Of a stretch of DNA of 64,000 nucleotides, positions 1 to 10,610 are shown one piece after another. Every line of letters starts with the position of its first letter. Position 1 is the stretch's first letter. Below the pieces are notes generated by a model. That model searched no databases and was not told the origin of the DNA. It saw nothing but the letters and a program-made list of their open reading frames with translations. The DNA comes from Phlebotomus papatasi (Eukaryota > Arthropoda > Insecta > Diptera > Psychodidae). The position numbers and the translations under genes were made by a program. The DNA is taken from NCBI RefSeq assembly GCF_024763615.1, contig NC_077222.1, forward strand, positions 90,892,001-90,956,000, written 5' to 3'.

Positions 1-2099
1 TTGGAAAAGAGGAAAAAATTAAAATTTAAACACTGAAAAATATATCAAATGCGTATTTTAGGAAATTCATAAAATTTGAAAATGACATTACACCGTTTAA
101 ATATGTTTTAATTTTAAAAAGTTTATAAATCGGTCAATATGACTGGTCTTGATTAACTAATGTGTTTGAGAAAACAAGTGAAAAAAAAATGATTAAAAAA
201 ATTATTTTTTCAAATTTTCCTTTTTGTAATTCGCAGATCTTTTATTTATATTTTTCAAAAAAAAAATTTATTTTATGTCATATTGTATTGTATTGTATTT
301 ATTTCTTCACTACTATCGACAATCACATGTGACTGACCCACCTTACCTTGTGGCCATCGCCGTCTTAGTGTTGATGACCAACCTTCAGGGTAAAACGATG
401 GAAAACCCCTTCGCAGGTTGTGTGTTTGTCAGGTTTACACTTTTACAATATTTCGAAATTGTGAGTTTGTCCATGAGTGTCATAATGGTAAGACCGAGAG
501 CCTAGCTATAACAGCTGTTTGGCTACTGTTCAGCAAAATAATGCATTAGTGCAATAGAAAAAAAAGAAATGAAAGCGGCACAAAAACTACAAATACTCCA
601 ACATTCTAATCTTTTAGGTCACTAAAATTCTTCAATGATCAAATGAGGGGACCCCCACACGCACCAACAGATGTCCAATCAGTTTACCTCCAGCACAACT
701 TCTAAACATTATTTAATTATATTTCTACTTGAACTTGAGGGGGTAATCCACAGCATCAATTTAAGAAAAAGAATCAAAGAAAGTAAAAAAAGGAAAAATA
801 AATAAATAAACAAATAATTAAATAAACAAGGGAGAGGAAAACAAAAAGAAAATTAAAGAAAAAATAATTGTTTTCCAAAAGTTGATCATTTTTAATTCGT
901 CAAAAGTTTGTTGCCTCATTTAAAAAAGTAATTCAAAATGGTTAAAACATGCAACCAATTTAATGTAAACCGGTTACATTTTGAATTTCTGTCATTTGAG
1001 AGGCAAGTGGTGGGTTTGTACATTTCTAAAGTTGTCAATAAAAGTATAAAATATATAAAGTAAAATAAATAATTATATAAATGTATATAAAAGTGATGGT
1101 AATAATAAGAAATAATATGTTTTTTTGGTAATTTATAATTTAGGTTAAAAATGGCAAATTACAAAAAGTTAAAAGGTGAGAAATCGTTCAGAGATACCAA
1201 ATTTTATGGAAATTCACGTCAGTGTAGGGGAAAGTACTCTCCCTTCGAATGTTCATGCCTTCGAATAATGTAAATTTTCTTTTACTTTTCCTAAGAGACT
1301 TATACATTTCTATTAAATAATAGTTAACTTATCATCAATTATTGACAATTACGTGATAATTATTTTATAATTCGGACAAAGCTACTGATAGACCCAGGAA
1401 TTCCATTCAAAGGCTTGAAAAATCTAAAAAAGGTTTTTGAATTTCAAAGATATTTCATATCTTTCATATATAGTTAAACTTTATTCGTTTCATTCGGGCA
1501 ATAACTTTTGCTACCATTCCGACCAATTCGACAAAATCTTAAAAATGGAAATAATTAGATCAAGTGTGCAAAGTTCTGTTCTGATCGTTCATTTGTCGTA
1601 ATTTTCATTATGCCAGTTTCGTAGGATTTCTTGTTCCTATTATCAAAAAACTGAAATAAGCATTTATGACAATTTTTTTTATTTAATTTACTAAAGGAAT
1701 TTTGTAGAACTGTAAAAATCTGGTAATCCATCAGAGCTGTGCCATCCCTCATCGCAACCAAGGTCTAGTAAATAAAGTGCAAATTAAATGTTTCGCAAGA
1801 TTATAATAAACTTTCTAGAACATAAGAAGTTTAGAGAAAAAACACTAGGAGCGCAAGAGTTTTAAGAAACAATTTCTAGAATACATAACCTCAATTATTA
1901 CGATCCTCTGTGAACCGATTAATTGTAGGAGACATTCTCGTATAGCGATGTTCTAGCTCGGAAAACAATTTTTAAAGCACATAACCTTAAATAACGAAAC
2001 TCCTACTTAACCTATAAGGTTATGAGTTTTGGTAGAACTAAAGCTAAACCTTGAGGCCAATCAATGTATCACTCGTTTCGCTTATAAATCGTTTTTCTG
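1..2099. other. intergenic, AT-rich, no gene seen
   Basis: No reading frame here looks like a protein; the few ORFs of 60-115 codons are low complexity and have no recognisable motif. The only structure I can name is the MITE-like end at 1225. Long A and T runs dominate. Confidence 0.6.
1225..1375 (+). repeat. MITE end, family 'TAGGGGAAAGTACTCTCCC'
   Basis: The segment starts TAGGGGAAAGTACTCTCCC and runs through a CTTCGAATAATG motif. It matches the left part of the complete element at 47829-48246. The matching right TIR is not found nearby, so this copy is truncated or diverged on the right. Confidence 0.65.
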
Positions 2100-2110
2100 G
2101 TCAATCCATT

Positions 2111-2444
2111 ATTATTATTCATCGTATCGGAATATTATATTTTGTTACAATGTAATCATGTTATATTGGCTGTTGTATTCCGTGATGGAAGAATATGCTA
2201 AGTCCATATGTAGACCGCCCAGGAGCGCCGTCTCCGTGATGTGGATGCTTCTTCCATGCTCTCAGAGGTTTTTCATCAAAGGCGGTGCATTTATATTACG
2301 TTTAATCACAGTGAAAATGTCTTTTTCTGACATTCAGTTTCTTGCTCCGGGAGGGACTCGAATTCACAACTTTTGAGAGTCGAGTCAGAGATCTCATCCG
2401 TCCAAGACTCAAAGGTCTTGCCTATTGCGCCACTAAGATCCCCT
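2111..2444 (-). mobile_element. tRNA-derived SINE with 11-bp target duplication
   Basis: Read on the minus strand, the element starts AGGGGATCTTAGTGGCGCAA, which contains an A-box-like TAGTGGCGCAATAGG. About 60 bases on comes a B-box-like GAATTCGAGTCCC. Together these form a degenerate tRNA head with an internal RNA polymerase III promoter. The 3' end (plus-strand 2111 onward) is an ATT-repeat tail. The same 11 bases, GTCAATCCATT, flank the element at 2100-2110 and 2445-2455, as expected for target-primed insertion. The copy is about 334 bp. The SINE family is not named, because I cannot compare it with a library. The 115-codon ORF across it is a by-product. Confidence 0.85.
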
Positions 2445-2455
2445 GTCAATCCATT

Positions 2456-3762
2456 CAAATGCCATATATTTCAGTAGAAATTTGCACCCATTATGTTTGC
2501 TCACAGTAAGAATCTCCCATACAATAAGCTGATCTAGACTTATCGCTATTTTTTTTAAAAATATATCTAAAATAATCTTATGGTCGTGATCGTGACTTTC
2601 TTGCAGGAAATCTCTTAAAATGCCATTAAGATGACTTTTAATGTAAATTAACTTCTAATATGTCTGATGAGAGCAGCCAGGAAAAGATTCACACAATTTA
2701 GTGATGATCGTGCCAGTAGGAAAAGTAGAATTTCCCAAATGATCACTCTTTCTCGAACAATTTGTAACAGCTTAAAATTTGCCCTTCTGAAGTATTTCTT
2801 AGCAGTAAATCGCTTAAAAGAATCCCTCTCATCTGGCGATCAAGGGTTAAGGAAGAGTCACAAAGTGATCGTTGATGTGTGAATATTTTAGAATAGACGA
2901 TCGCCAAGAATTTATCTATAAAATTTATTTTCCCGCAACACACTGAGCTCACAAAATCCGCAGAAAATTCCAAACAGACACTCATGACCTAAATAAATAA
3001 TCTCGAGATTTGGCATTTTTGATTTCCTGACCATTTAGGCTAGAGTTCTTGAGGATTGAGGAATATTTCTCAGATAATTGGCCACAATTAACGGCGTAAT
3101 TTTATTATTAGGATTTCTCTGGGGAATGCTTGGTGCTTTGTGCTAGAGATGAAAAATTGCGATCGTCATCCCTTGTCACATCCTCCGGGCTTGTTTTTCT
3201 TCCACCCACCAAACGTTTGCCTCATTACTCATGCCAACTATTAATAAGTTCTGGTAGAGTTCGCAAATAACTCAGTGGAATCCATCATAGAATCACAAGA
3301 AATATTTATTTCTGAAAATTCTTTTCTTCGCTGACATTGACACACGCATTTTTGCCTCTTCAGCCTTTTTCACGATCTTGCCTCGTGGGTCTTTTATTCT
3401 TTTGGGAAATTTATGAATTGAAGAAAAATTATGGGAGTGTTTACTATTCTGTTAGAATTAATTCCGCAGAATTGATTCACATTTTTGGATTTCCTTCCGG
3501 ATCTATTTGAATTATATTAGAATGTGATTCAGGTTTTTCATCATTTTCATTCTAAAAAAAAATAAATTATTTACGACAAAAACTTTAATTGCTTATGAGG
3601 CGTCCCGCGTCCCACATTTTATTAACTTTTGCGGCGTCGTGATTCTTTTTATTTGATCAAGTCAGGTTATTTTAAAATGTCAGATTGTATTTGATTTAAC
3701 CTAAAATTTAAAATAAAAATACGCATAACAAACTATATTGTGAGGTTATATTCAATTTAACC
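2456..3762. other. intergenic, no gene seen
   Basis: Short ORFs at 2667-2882 and 2743-2985 overlap on opposite strands and show no family motif. No TIR or tRNA-like structure was seen. Confidence 0.5.
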
Positions 3763-3846
3763 AGATGTAGTTCGGTCAGTTTTGATTGATGAGAATTAAA
3801 ACACGGGTTTTGACCTGGTTAGGATTTATTCCTTTTTTCTCTTTAC

Positions 3847-3878
3847 GACGTTTCGGGGATTGTTGTCCCCTTCTTCAG
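3847..3878 (-). ncRNA. hammerhead-ribozyme-like core, left foldback arm
   Basis: This is the mirror image of the core at 4522-4553, read on the minus strand: CTGAAGA, a GGGG/CCCC stem, then GAAACGTC. See that entry for the fit and its weaknesses. Confidence 0.4.
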
Positions 3879-4521
3879 GTCTACAAATTAAACAAAATTA
3901 ATTTTTAGAAATTTTCAATAACCTAAAATAACATGGATCGTTCTTTTGACTTTCACTTACATTGAGATTAATTGGACAAATCGGGTCAGGGTTTTTCACA
4001 ATCACTATCTTTTTACACAGAGTTGGACAAATTTGCACCATGACGGTCAAATGCCGACTGATGGGCTATTCCGTTACGTGGGATCGTTGACCCCCAAGTC
4101 TGGTGATTTCATTCCTCTCTCCTGTGATCCGATTGATGACGTTCTCCTTGCTCATGCATTTAACTAGTTCCTCCTTCACAAATGTGCCTACCAGGGAAGC
4201 AGAAGATTCTTTCCACAGTTGTGAAGGAGGAACTAGTTAAATGCATGAGCAAGGAGAACGTCATCAATCGGATCACAGGAGAGAGGAATGAAATCACCAG
4301 ACTTGGGGGTCAACGATCCCACGTAACGGAATAGCCCATCAGTCGGCATTTGACCGTCATGGTGCAAATTTGTCCAACTCTGTGTAAAAAGATAGTGATT
4401 GTGAAAAACCCTGACCCGATTTGTCCAATTAATCACAATGTAAGTGAAAGTCAAAAGAACGATCCATGTTATTTTAGGTTATTGAAAATTTCTAAAAATT
4501 AATTTTGTTTAATTTGTAGAC

Positions 4522-4553
4522 CTGAAGAAGGGGACAACAATCCCCGAAACGTC
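4522..4553 (+). ncRNA. hammerhead-ribozyme-like core, right foldback arm
   Basis: CTGAAGA (4522-4528) fits the conserved CUGANGA box. GGGG (4530-4533) pairs with CCCC (4542-4545) as a short stem II. GAAA (4546-4549) follows, then CGTC as a minimal helix III and NUH cleavage site. One extra A lies between the first box and stem II, and helix I pairs poorly beyond two bases. Activity is therefore uncertain, and a dimer form might be needed. Known: type I hammerheads with a tiny helix III occur in Penelope-like elements. Inference: this is one of them or a relic. Confidence 0.4.
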
Positions 4554-4621
4554 GTAAAGAGAAAAAAGGAATAAATCCTAACCAGGTCAAAACCCGTGTT
4601 TTAATTCTCTTCAATTTAACC

Positions 4622-6110
4622 TATAAAATTAATGATTTATTGGAATATACTTCCCAAGATTTTCGAATTAGATACAACAACCGGAGCATAAAAAATTTAA
4701 AGAGAAGAAGAAAAAAATACGCGATCTTATACGATTATTATTTTTTATTTAAAAAACTACTAGAGTAGTTTTACGATCTGTAACGATTTTAAATGTGATA
4801 ACTAAAATTTGAAAAATAACATCTGCAAATTGATAGAAAAAGCCGAAAAAAACCTATCGTTACGTAATTAAAAAAAAACACGATTTTCAAATAACATTAG
4901 TAAAAGGTTGAAAAGATATTTTTATATTCTAAATATCAAGAAAGGGTTTTTTTTTTATTTTTGTGTTACCGGTGACCCATTGGGCCTTAATGTATTAAAT
5001 TAAATGTATCGAATTTTGTAAATAAATCTTTCATTTTAGAAATTTTTATGTTTGCTTCATTTGAATTGCGAATAGTTTTTAAATCTTTATGTCGTCTAAT
5101 ATAACCTAATATTGCTAACCATAACTTCTTAAAAAAGACAATTGGATTTAATATTTAAAATAGTAAAAAAAACATGCTTAATTTCAATTAAAATTTTAGA
5201 TGCAAAGAAATGCAAGAAATATTATAAGAAGAAAATTGAATTAAATTTGTTTTGAAATTTGATTAGGAATGTGTTATTGTGATATACATAACCTAAAAAT
5301 GAGTTGGTTTTCTTGATTAGAAAACCTCCCCAAAAAGCATTTTAAATTGTATTTCAGTAAATTGAATATTTTTAAATTTTCAATGCAAACTGCAAACTAT
5401 CAATGGTTTTTTATTCTTATTTTTTTTATATAAATTATAAAATTCCACATAACTATATTAGGGAACTAACTGAGGTTAGAATATTGTACAAAACGATCGA
5501 AAATATTTAGAACAATTTTATAATTTGCTGAGAGTGCTCCAATAAAATAAATTTAGCGGTAAGAGTAATTGATGACTTGCTTAGCATCATATGCAATATT
5601 TTTTTGAGGTTATGACATAACCACACATTTTCTTTAATAAGATTGTTTCGCGGTTAGGTAATACAGAATTCAAACACGTCTTTTTGACTTACAATATTAT
5701 TGTAACTATAATTAAATTAATTAAGAAATTTATTTTGGTCAGAATTTTAGAAAATTCTTTCAACAGAAACAAAGAAATTTAGGGAATAGATATTTAAAGA
5801 TGTGCCTATATAGGATAAATTTGTGAAGCTTGAAATTATTTAAATATTCTTCAATTTTTGTCAAGTTTCTACGAGCTAAAAGAGCCTATCGTATAAACAC
5901 TTCCCTATTAATATAGCCGATTTTTGTTCCAACTCTAATAAGGTTATCAATTATAAATTCTGAAGAAGCTTGGCATCTTAGGCATTGTTAAAGTCTTTCT
6001 AATCAATTTCGAGTAATATTCGAATAAAATTGAGAATTTATCAGCAAAATGGAATGGGATATTTTTAGACTCATTTGTGTGGTGATTAGTTTGACTAGCT
6101 AGTAGTTCTT
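4622..6110. other. intergenic, AT-rich, no gene seen
   Basis: There are no plausible coding frames and no clear inverted repeats. The sequence is mostly A/T runs with scattered 'taacct' motifs. Confidence 0.5.
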
Positions 6111-6222
6111 ATGGCCTCTACATACTAGAGAATCTTATGTCCATATTGAAACAAATTCCTTACGCTTCTGTAGGACAAACTCTTCAATATGGACATAAAT
6201 TTCTCTAGTGTGTAGAGGCCAT
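6111..6222. repeat. 112-nt near-perfect hairpin
   Basis: ATGGCCTCTACA at 6111 pairs with TGTAGAGGCCAT ending at 6222. The inner arms also pair: ACTAGAGAA with TTTCTCTAGT, and TTATGTCCATATTGA with TCAATATGGACATAA. The loop is about 30 bases. This is probably a small MITE. The length also suits a miRNA-like precursor, but nothing else supports that. Confidence 0.7.
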
Positions 6223-6949
6223 TAGACATTGTATTTTTTTGTAGTTTTTATTTAAAAAAAACACATACCTTACCAAACAGCCTTTAGCCCTGAAGTGATT
6301 TTTCTTCCTCTAACGATTCTGTCTGGTCTATTTTCAAAGCAATCGTAACGATCGTAACAGCGATATTGTGACAAGTAACATAGAGCCTGCGAAGGGACTT
6401 TTCCATCGTATAGTCCTGGGGGCTGGTATCAATGCTAAGGTGGCGATAGACGCATAGACAGGGCGTTAAAAGACGAAATAAGATCAAAATAAATTTAATT
6501 GAAAAACTTTTATTGATTAATTTGGTTTTCTGTGACCTAATTATTAATTTATCACCTAATTTTTTTAATGTATTTAATATCTTTACATGAATTCGAGCTA
6601 TATTAACTGGTATCCGCTTCTACACTTGTAAGAATAAAAGGATCATATTAATTCAAATTTGATCCTTTTTCAAAGGATGGATCAAATTTCAAACTCTGAA
6701 CGCACATTTATCAAAATAAAACATGTTTTATCATAAACTTATCACTCAAAATATATTTTTCTCGTCAGAGTATATACCAAAAATGACTTTTCATTTATTA
6801 TTTAGTTAAATAAAATGATACTTTTCAAATGATCATTGATATGATCCATTTATTTTTAAAAGTCAGTGTAGAAGTTCTAGATCTAGATTCTAACCTCTCT
6901 TATTACCAGATTTTGAAAAATAATATGCTTAGAACGAACAGAAAATATT

Positions 6950-7680
6950 TGAAGTATTTTTTTCTACACAGACAAAAAATATAAAATGGTTCATAAATGT
7001 TTGAGAATTCATGGGAACTTAGTCTTGGAATTACTTTGAATTTACAAAATGTTTGTAAACCGCATAAGCCACTAAAAAGCTTGTTAAAGTTTGTACTTTT
7101 TTCGCAAACATTGTTCGTAACATGATCACTTAAAGAGCATATTTGTTTTCTTTTATAAATATTTGTTCACAATTGCTCTTAAACACACAGAAAGATATTT
7201 GGAAAATTTTGTCATTTGTTCGGTAGGTTTTGCCAAACAAACAAAAATGTTTACGAACAATTTTTTATAAAAGAAGAACAATGTTCTTTAAGTGACTAAG
7301 TTACAAACAATTTTTGTTAAAAATGTACAAACTTTTTGGTGAGTTATACGATTTTCGAGCATTTTGTAAGTTTGCAGTAGGAAATTACAAACATTTTCGA
7401 AATATTTTACGATATTTAATGAATCATTTTCCGTAAAATTGTTCGTAAATGTTTGTGTATTCCTACTAGTCTTACGTAATGCTCACAAACATTGCTCGTA
7501 ATATGATAATTTTTTATTCTTTTACAAACATTTGTTCATACATTTTTATTTGTCTAACAAAACTTTACGAACAAATGACAAAATTTTAAGAAAATATTTT
7601 GTGTGTTTATGAACAAATGTTTGTGAAAGAACAACAAATGCTCGTTAAATAATCATGTTACGAACAATGTTTGTGAAAAA
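6950..7680. repeat. GTTCGTAAATG-rich TIR repeat cluster
   Basis: Many inverted copies of GTTCGTAAATGTTTGTG, ACAAACATTTG and AAACTTTTTGGTGAGT fill this stretch. The same words recur at 8160-8520, 26690-27127, 42620-42675 and 48490-48790. It looks like two or more adjacent or nested copies of one MITE family with internal sub-repeats. Confidence 0.6.
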
Positions 7681-7683
7681 AAG

Positions 7684-7905
7684 TAGAGGAAAGCGCGCTA
7701 CCTTCGGACGATTTATGCTTCGCACAAATCATTTTTTTCAATGTGTTATAAATGAATTTGATCCATTGTAATATTATATTTTAATAGGTAGTCCAATACT
7801 TCAAATTTTCAGAAAAGAGCTATGGGTGAAATCCTTAATGAACATAGAGAAAAAATTGAATTGTCCGAAGCTTGGGTTGTCCGAAGGTAGCGCGCTTTCA
7901 CCTAC
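7684..7905. mobile_element. MITE family A, copy 1 (TIR GGAAAGCGCGCTACCTTCGG)
   Basis: TAGAGGAAAGCGCGCTACC at the left pairs with GGTAGCGCGCTTTCACCTA at the right, about 26 bases of TIR, and both ends sit on TA. There is no ORF inside, which makes it a non-autonomous DNA element. Other copies lie at 36477-36697 and 44485-44694. Confidence 0.8.
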
Positions 7906-8156
7906 ACTGAGAAAAAAAGAGGGTGCGATTAACTTTTTTTCCTCATAACTTTAACACTTTTTAGGTGTAAAAATATATCAACATTTTTTAATGTTAATTT
8001 AACATCTTTTAAGGGTAAAATTAACATGAAAAAGCGTAACTTTAACCCCTAATACACCTAAAAAGCATAATATTTACACCGATTTCGGATCAATACTGCA
8101 AGGTAAAATAAACATTTCCGGAACGTTATTTTAACTTTTTCGGATTTCTCTCAGTA
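7905..8156. mobile_element. MITE family B, copy 1 (TIR CACTGAGAAAAA)
   Basis: The element starts CACTGAGAAAAAAAGAGGG and ends TTTCTCTCAGT. Its body holds AACTTTAACACTTTTTAGG and its inverse. It abuts MITE A directly. Related copies lie at 15470-15723, 42678-42835 and 47867-48073, in both orientations. Confidence 0.8.
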
Positions 8157-8159
8157 TAC

Positions 8160-8520
8160 AAAATTCAACGAACATCTTTGTAGGTCGTATGACTTACGAG
8201 CATTAAGGTTCTAATAGGAATTTACAAGCATTTATAAACAGTTTTACTATATATTTTTTCTTTGCGCAGAAAAATGTTCATAAAATTTTGTTATTTGTTC
8301 GTAAAGTTTTACCAGGTAAACAAAAATGTGTACGAATATTTTTTTTTTGTAAAATATCAAAAGTATTTGTTAAGTGAACGTGCTGCGAACAATGTTTGTT
8401 AAGAAAGTACAAACTTTTACGAACTTTTTAGTGGACTATGCGATTTACGAGCATTTTGTAAGTCCCTGATATAGGGTTTCGAACAATTTTACGAGATATC
8501 TTTTCTGTGTATTTACTTAA
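8160..8520. repeat. second block of GTTCGTAAA-type repeats
   Basis: The block shares 'TTTTACGAACTTTTTAGTG' and 'GAACAATGTTTGTTAA' words with 6950-7680. The two blocks look like one element or array that MITEs A and B later entered. Confidence 0.5.
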
Positions 8521-9479
8521 TGTTTTCCATGTTATAAAACTAAAAAATAAATTTTGTAATTATTTCGTAAAAGCATTTTAATTTTTTTAAACATTTTTAT
8601 CATTCCATTTATGCAAACAAATACTCTTCATTTATTTTTTAATCGTTTCCTTTCTGATCTTTAGAAAAAGTATTTGAAAGTTCCTTGAAAAATTCTTTAT
8701 AATTTCATCACCCTCTTTCAGTTTCAGCTGTCTTATTTTCATCAACAAGTTAAAAAAAATGTCTAGGAGACTTTCTCATTTTCCTGTTCAATCCTCCTTC
8801 AACTTTCTTGTAGCACTTGCTGTGGTCAAAATCTTTCTGTAATTTCTGAGATACTTCAATCATCATCAGCCAAGATGGAAATTTTCTATTTGTTTTGATC
8901 CACAAGATCAAAATGTAATGTTAAATCCTCAATGAACGTTCGCGTCACATTTTCTCGCTTATCCGCGATGGGAAAATATTTGTGTAGGTCATATGAAATT
9001 AATTGCTAGCACACCACCAAGGATATGTCTAATAAACACTCACACGAGAGGAGTGCAAAAGATTCCGGATGTGTTTATTGGAAGAGAATGTGGAGTGTGT
9101 TTTGGGCTATTTGAAAATTCCATTCGGGACGTTTATTTATCTGGCCACCAGAAGTGCGCTATACCCGAAAAGATTCTTTGAATCAACATCAATGGCCATA
9201 AATAGCAATATCCCTCAAAAATGCACTATGAAATCCACTGAAATTGTGTTTTTGTGCTAAAAATCTGGCAAAATTCTTCAACAATGTCTTGAAGAAGTTA
9301 TTCCATTAAATCTCTCTGATTCAATGTGATTTATTTTTGCTAACTGAGAAAGAACTATACATAATGCCCATTTGGATTGGCTGAGGGCCAATATTATGTG
9401 CTTTTAGGAGGAAAATTTCTTGCCTTGAATTTGGCGCCAACGACCACTTTTTCTTACGTCGCGGTTGTGATGTCGACAC
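8521..9479. other. intergenic, no gene seen
   Basis: Two overlapping short ORFs near 8993-9260 lack any motif. Nothing else was recognised. Confidence 0.45.
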
Positions 9480-9762
9480 ACTTTCCGGACACCTCGTGTC
9501 TCCCCACGGGGACAAAAACATCCGCTATTAATCTTCTGGTGAAACAAATAAACCTGCCCGATGGTCAAGGATCAACAAATTTCAGTAAAAATAGCAGAGA
9601 ATAATTTTGGCGGGAAATAATCATGAATGGTGTCCGTTGAATATTCAAAAATCGGAATTCCGCCCTATCTCTTCGTTTTATAGCACCGAAGTGGCTTCGG
9701 GAGTGGGATTCTTGTACTCGGGTTTGTGTTTTTATGGCAACGAGCAGCTGTCACTTCTCAAA
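9480..9762 (+). promoter_or_regulatory. probable promoter and 5' UTR of the RBM33-like gene
   Basis: GC and CpG content rise sharply here (CACGGGG, GGCGGG, TCGGGAGTGGG) against AT-rich flanks, just before the first coding exon. No TATA box is convincing, and the exact start site cannot be read. Confidence 0.45.
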
Positions 9763-9773
9763 ATGTCTGACAT
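9763..9773 (+). CDS. RBM33-like protein, first coding exon (M-S-D-I)
   Basis: ATG TCT GAC AT is followed by the donor GTAAGA at 9774. The two leftover bases join C at 10120 to make Ile and give MSDIDDLLNYDENELGD. This acidic start resembles the DDLL-type N-terminus of RBM33 proteins. The context before ATG (TCAAAATG) is a good insect start. The next exon has no in-frame Met ahead of its conserved part, which supports this start. Confidence 0.75.
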
Positions 9774-10119
9774 GTAAGAATCTTTTTTGTTTCTTGGAAA
9801 AATTGCATTATCCCCAAGAAAAACCGCATTTCTACGAGGAATTTTCAGTGCAAGTGAAAAAACAAGTGTCAGTGCCTATGTGATTATTAAATTTTTTACA
9901 TATTTTTCGTGGAAAATGAGTTAAAATGGGAATATTTTGATATGGTTAATTTATAGGTTATGTGTTTTGTCTGAAGGAAATGCGTAGAAAAACCTCTTGA
10001 AAATGCAGTTTTTCTTGGATTTTTCTTTAATTTTATTCGTGAATTTCGTTCATTGAAGTACAGTGGTGAATCTCAGTGAGTTTTGTGAGAATTTATTGGT
10101 GTTTTGTTGGTGTTTTCAG

Positions 10120-10610
10120 CGATGACCTACTGAACTACGATGAAAATGAACTGGGCGATGTCGACTTGGACGCCAATGAGGACGAATTGCTGCTGTCGGA
10201 TGAGGAAACCAGTCCTACAAAGTCCTCAACGACATGGGAGACAAAGAGTCCTGTGTCGTCGGAGAGGAGTTTACAGCCCAGCACCCAGACAGATAACACA
10301 GATTGCAGAGAGCAAGTGGACAGCAGTACACATGTAGTTAGTGCTCCGGAAACTGAAGTCACAACAACTGACGATCAGCTGGAGACTTCTTCTGTTGAGT
10401 GTCAATCTCAGAAGAATGGGGAAGTGTCTTCGACCATCAAAGACACTGTCGAGAGTACTCCCACAAAGATTGAGCAGGCGTCTCAGGAATCTGAAGAGCC
10501 TCAGTCACAGGAAACAACAGACATCACCAGCGAATATCCCTCGTCGGAGACTGGAACTGCCACAGGGACGGATGATGTCATTGATCTGGACTATTCCTAC
10601 ACAGACGGAG
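10120..10610 (+). CDS. RBM33-like protein, exon 2 (acidic, Ser/Thr-rich)
   Basis: The acceptor TTTTCAG at 10119 opens a frame beginning DDLLNYDENELGDVDLDANE. About 160 residues follow, rich in D, E, S, T and Q, with repeated SSE and TSPT-like stretches suited to phosphorylation and no folded domain. It ends ...DLDYSYTDG in phase 1 at the donor GTAAGA (10611). The leading E/D motif recalls the start of RBM33, a nuclear protein linked to mRNA export and demethylation in vertebrates. The insect role is inferred only. ORFs in the other frames here are shadows. Confidence 0.8.

Larger units (their letters stand above)
3763..4609. mobile_element. foldback insertion, two 391-bp arms, Penelope-like candidate
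   Basis: Bases 3791-4181 and 4219-4609 are inverted copies of each other with a 37-base spacer. Reading through, I found about one mismatch, so the same 73-codon ORF appears on + at 3946-4167 and on - at 4233-4454. The unit is flanked by the 12-base direct repeat TTCAATTTAACC at 3751-3762 and 4610-4621, which makes 3763-4609 a single insertion with a target duplication. Each arm carries a hammerhead-like core (separate entries). That core, together with head-to-head copies, resembles Penelope-like retroelements, whose pLTRs carry hammerhead motifs. No reverse transcriptase or GIY-YIG domain is readable, so the family call is inference. The near-identity of the arms suggests recent origin or gene conversion. 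Confidence 0.8.

Noticed and set aside
275..505. 76-codon ORF on +
   Set aside because: Starts in low-complexity repeats, no motif, no splice or promoter context.
2371..2444. A true tRNA gene
   Set aside because: A- and B-box words are degenerate, the body continues beyond a tRNA and ends in an ATT tail with target duplications, so it is a SINE head.
3946..4454. Twin 73-codon ORFs on opposite strands
   Set aside because: They are the same sequence in the two foldback arms, not two genes; no domain is visible.
6950..7680. CRISPR-like or regularly spaced repeats
   Set aside because: Spacing is irregular, words occur in both orientations, and the genome is eukaryotic.
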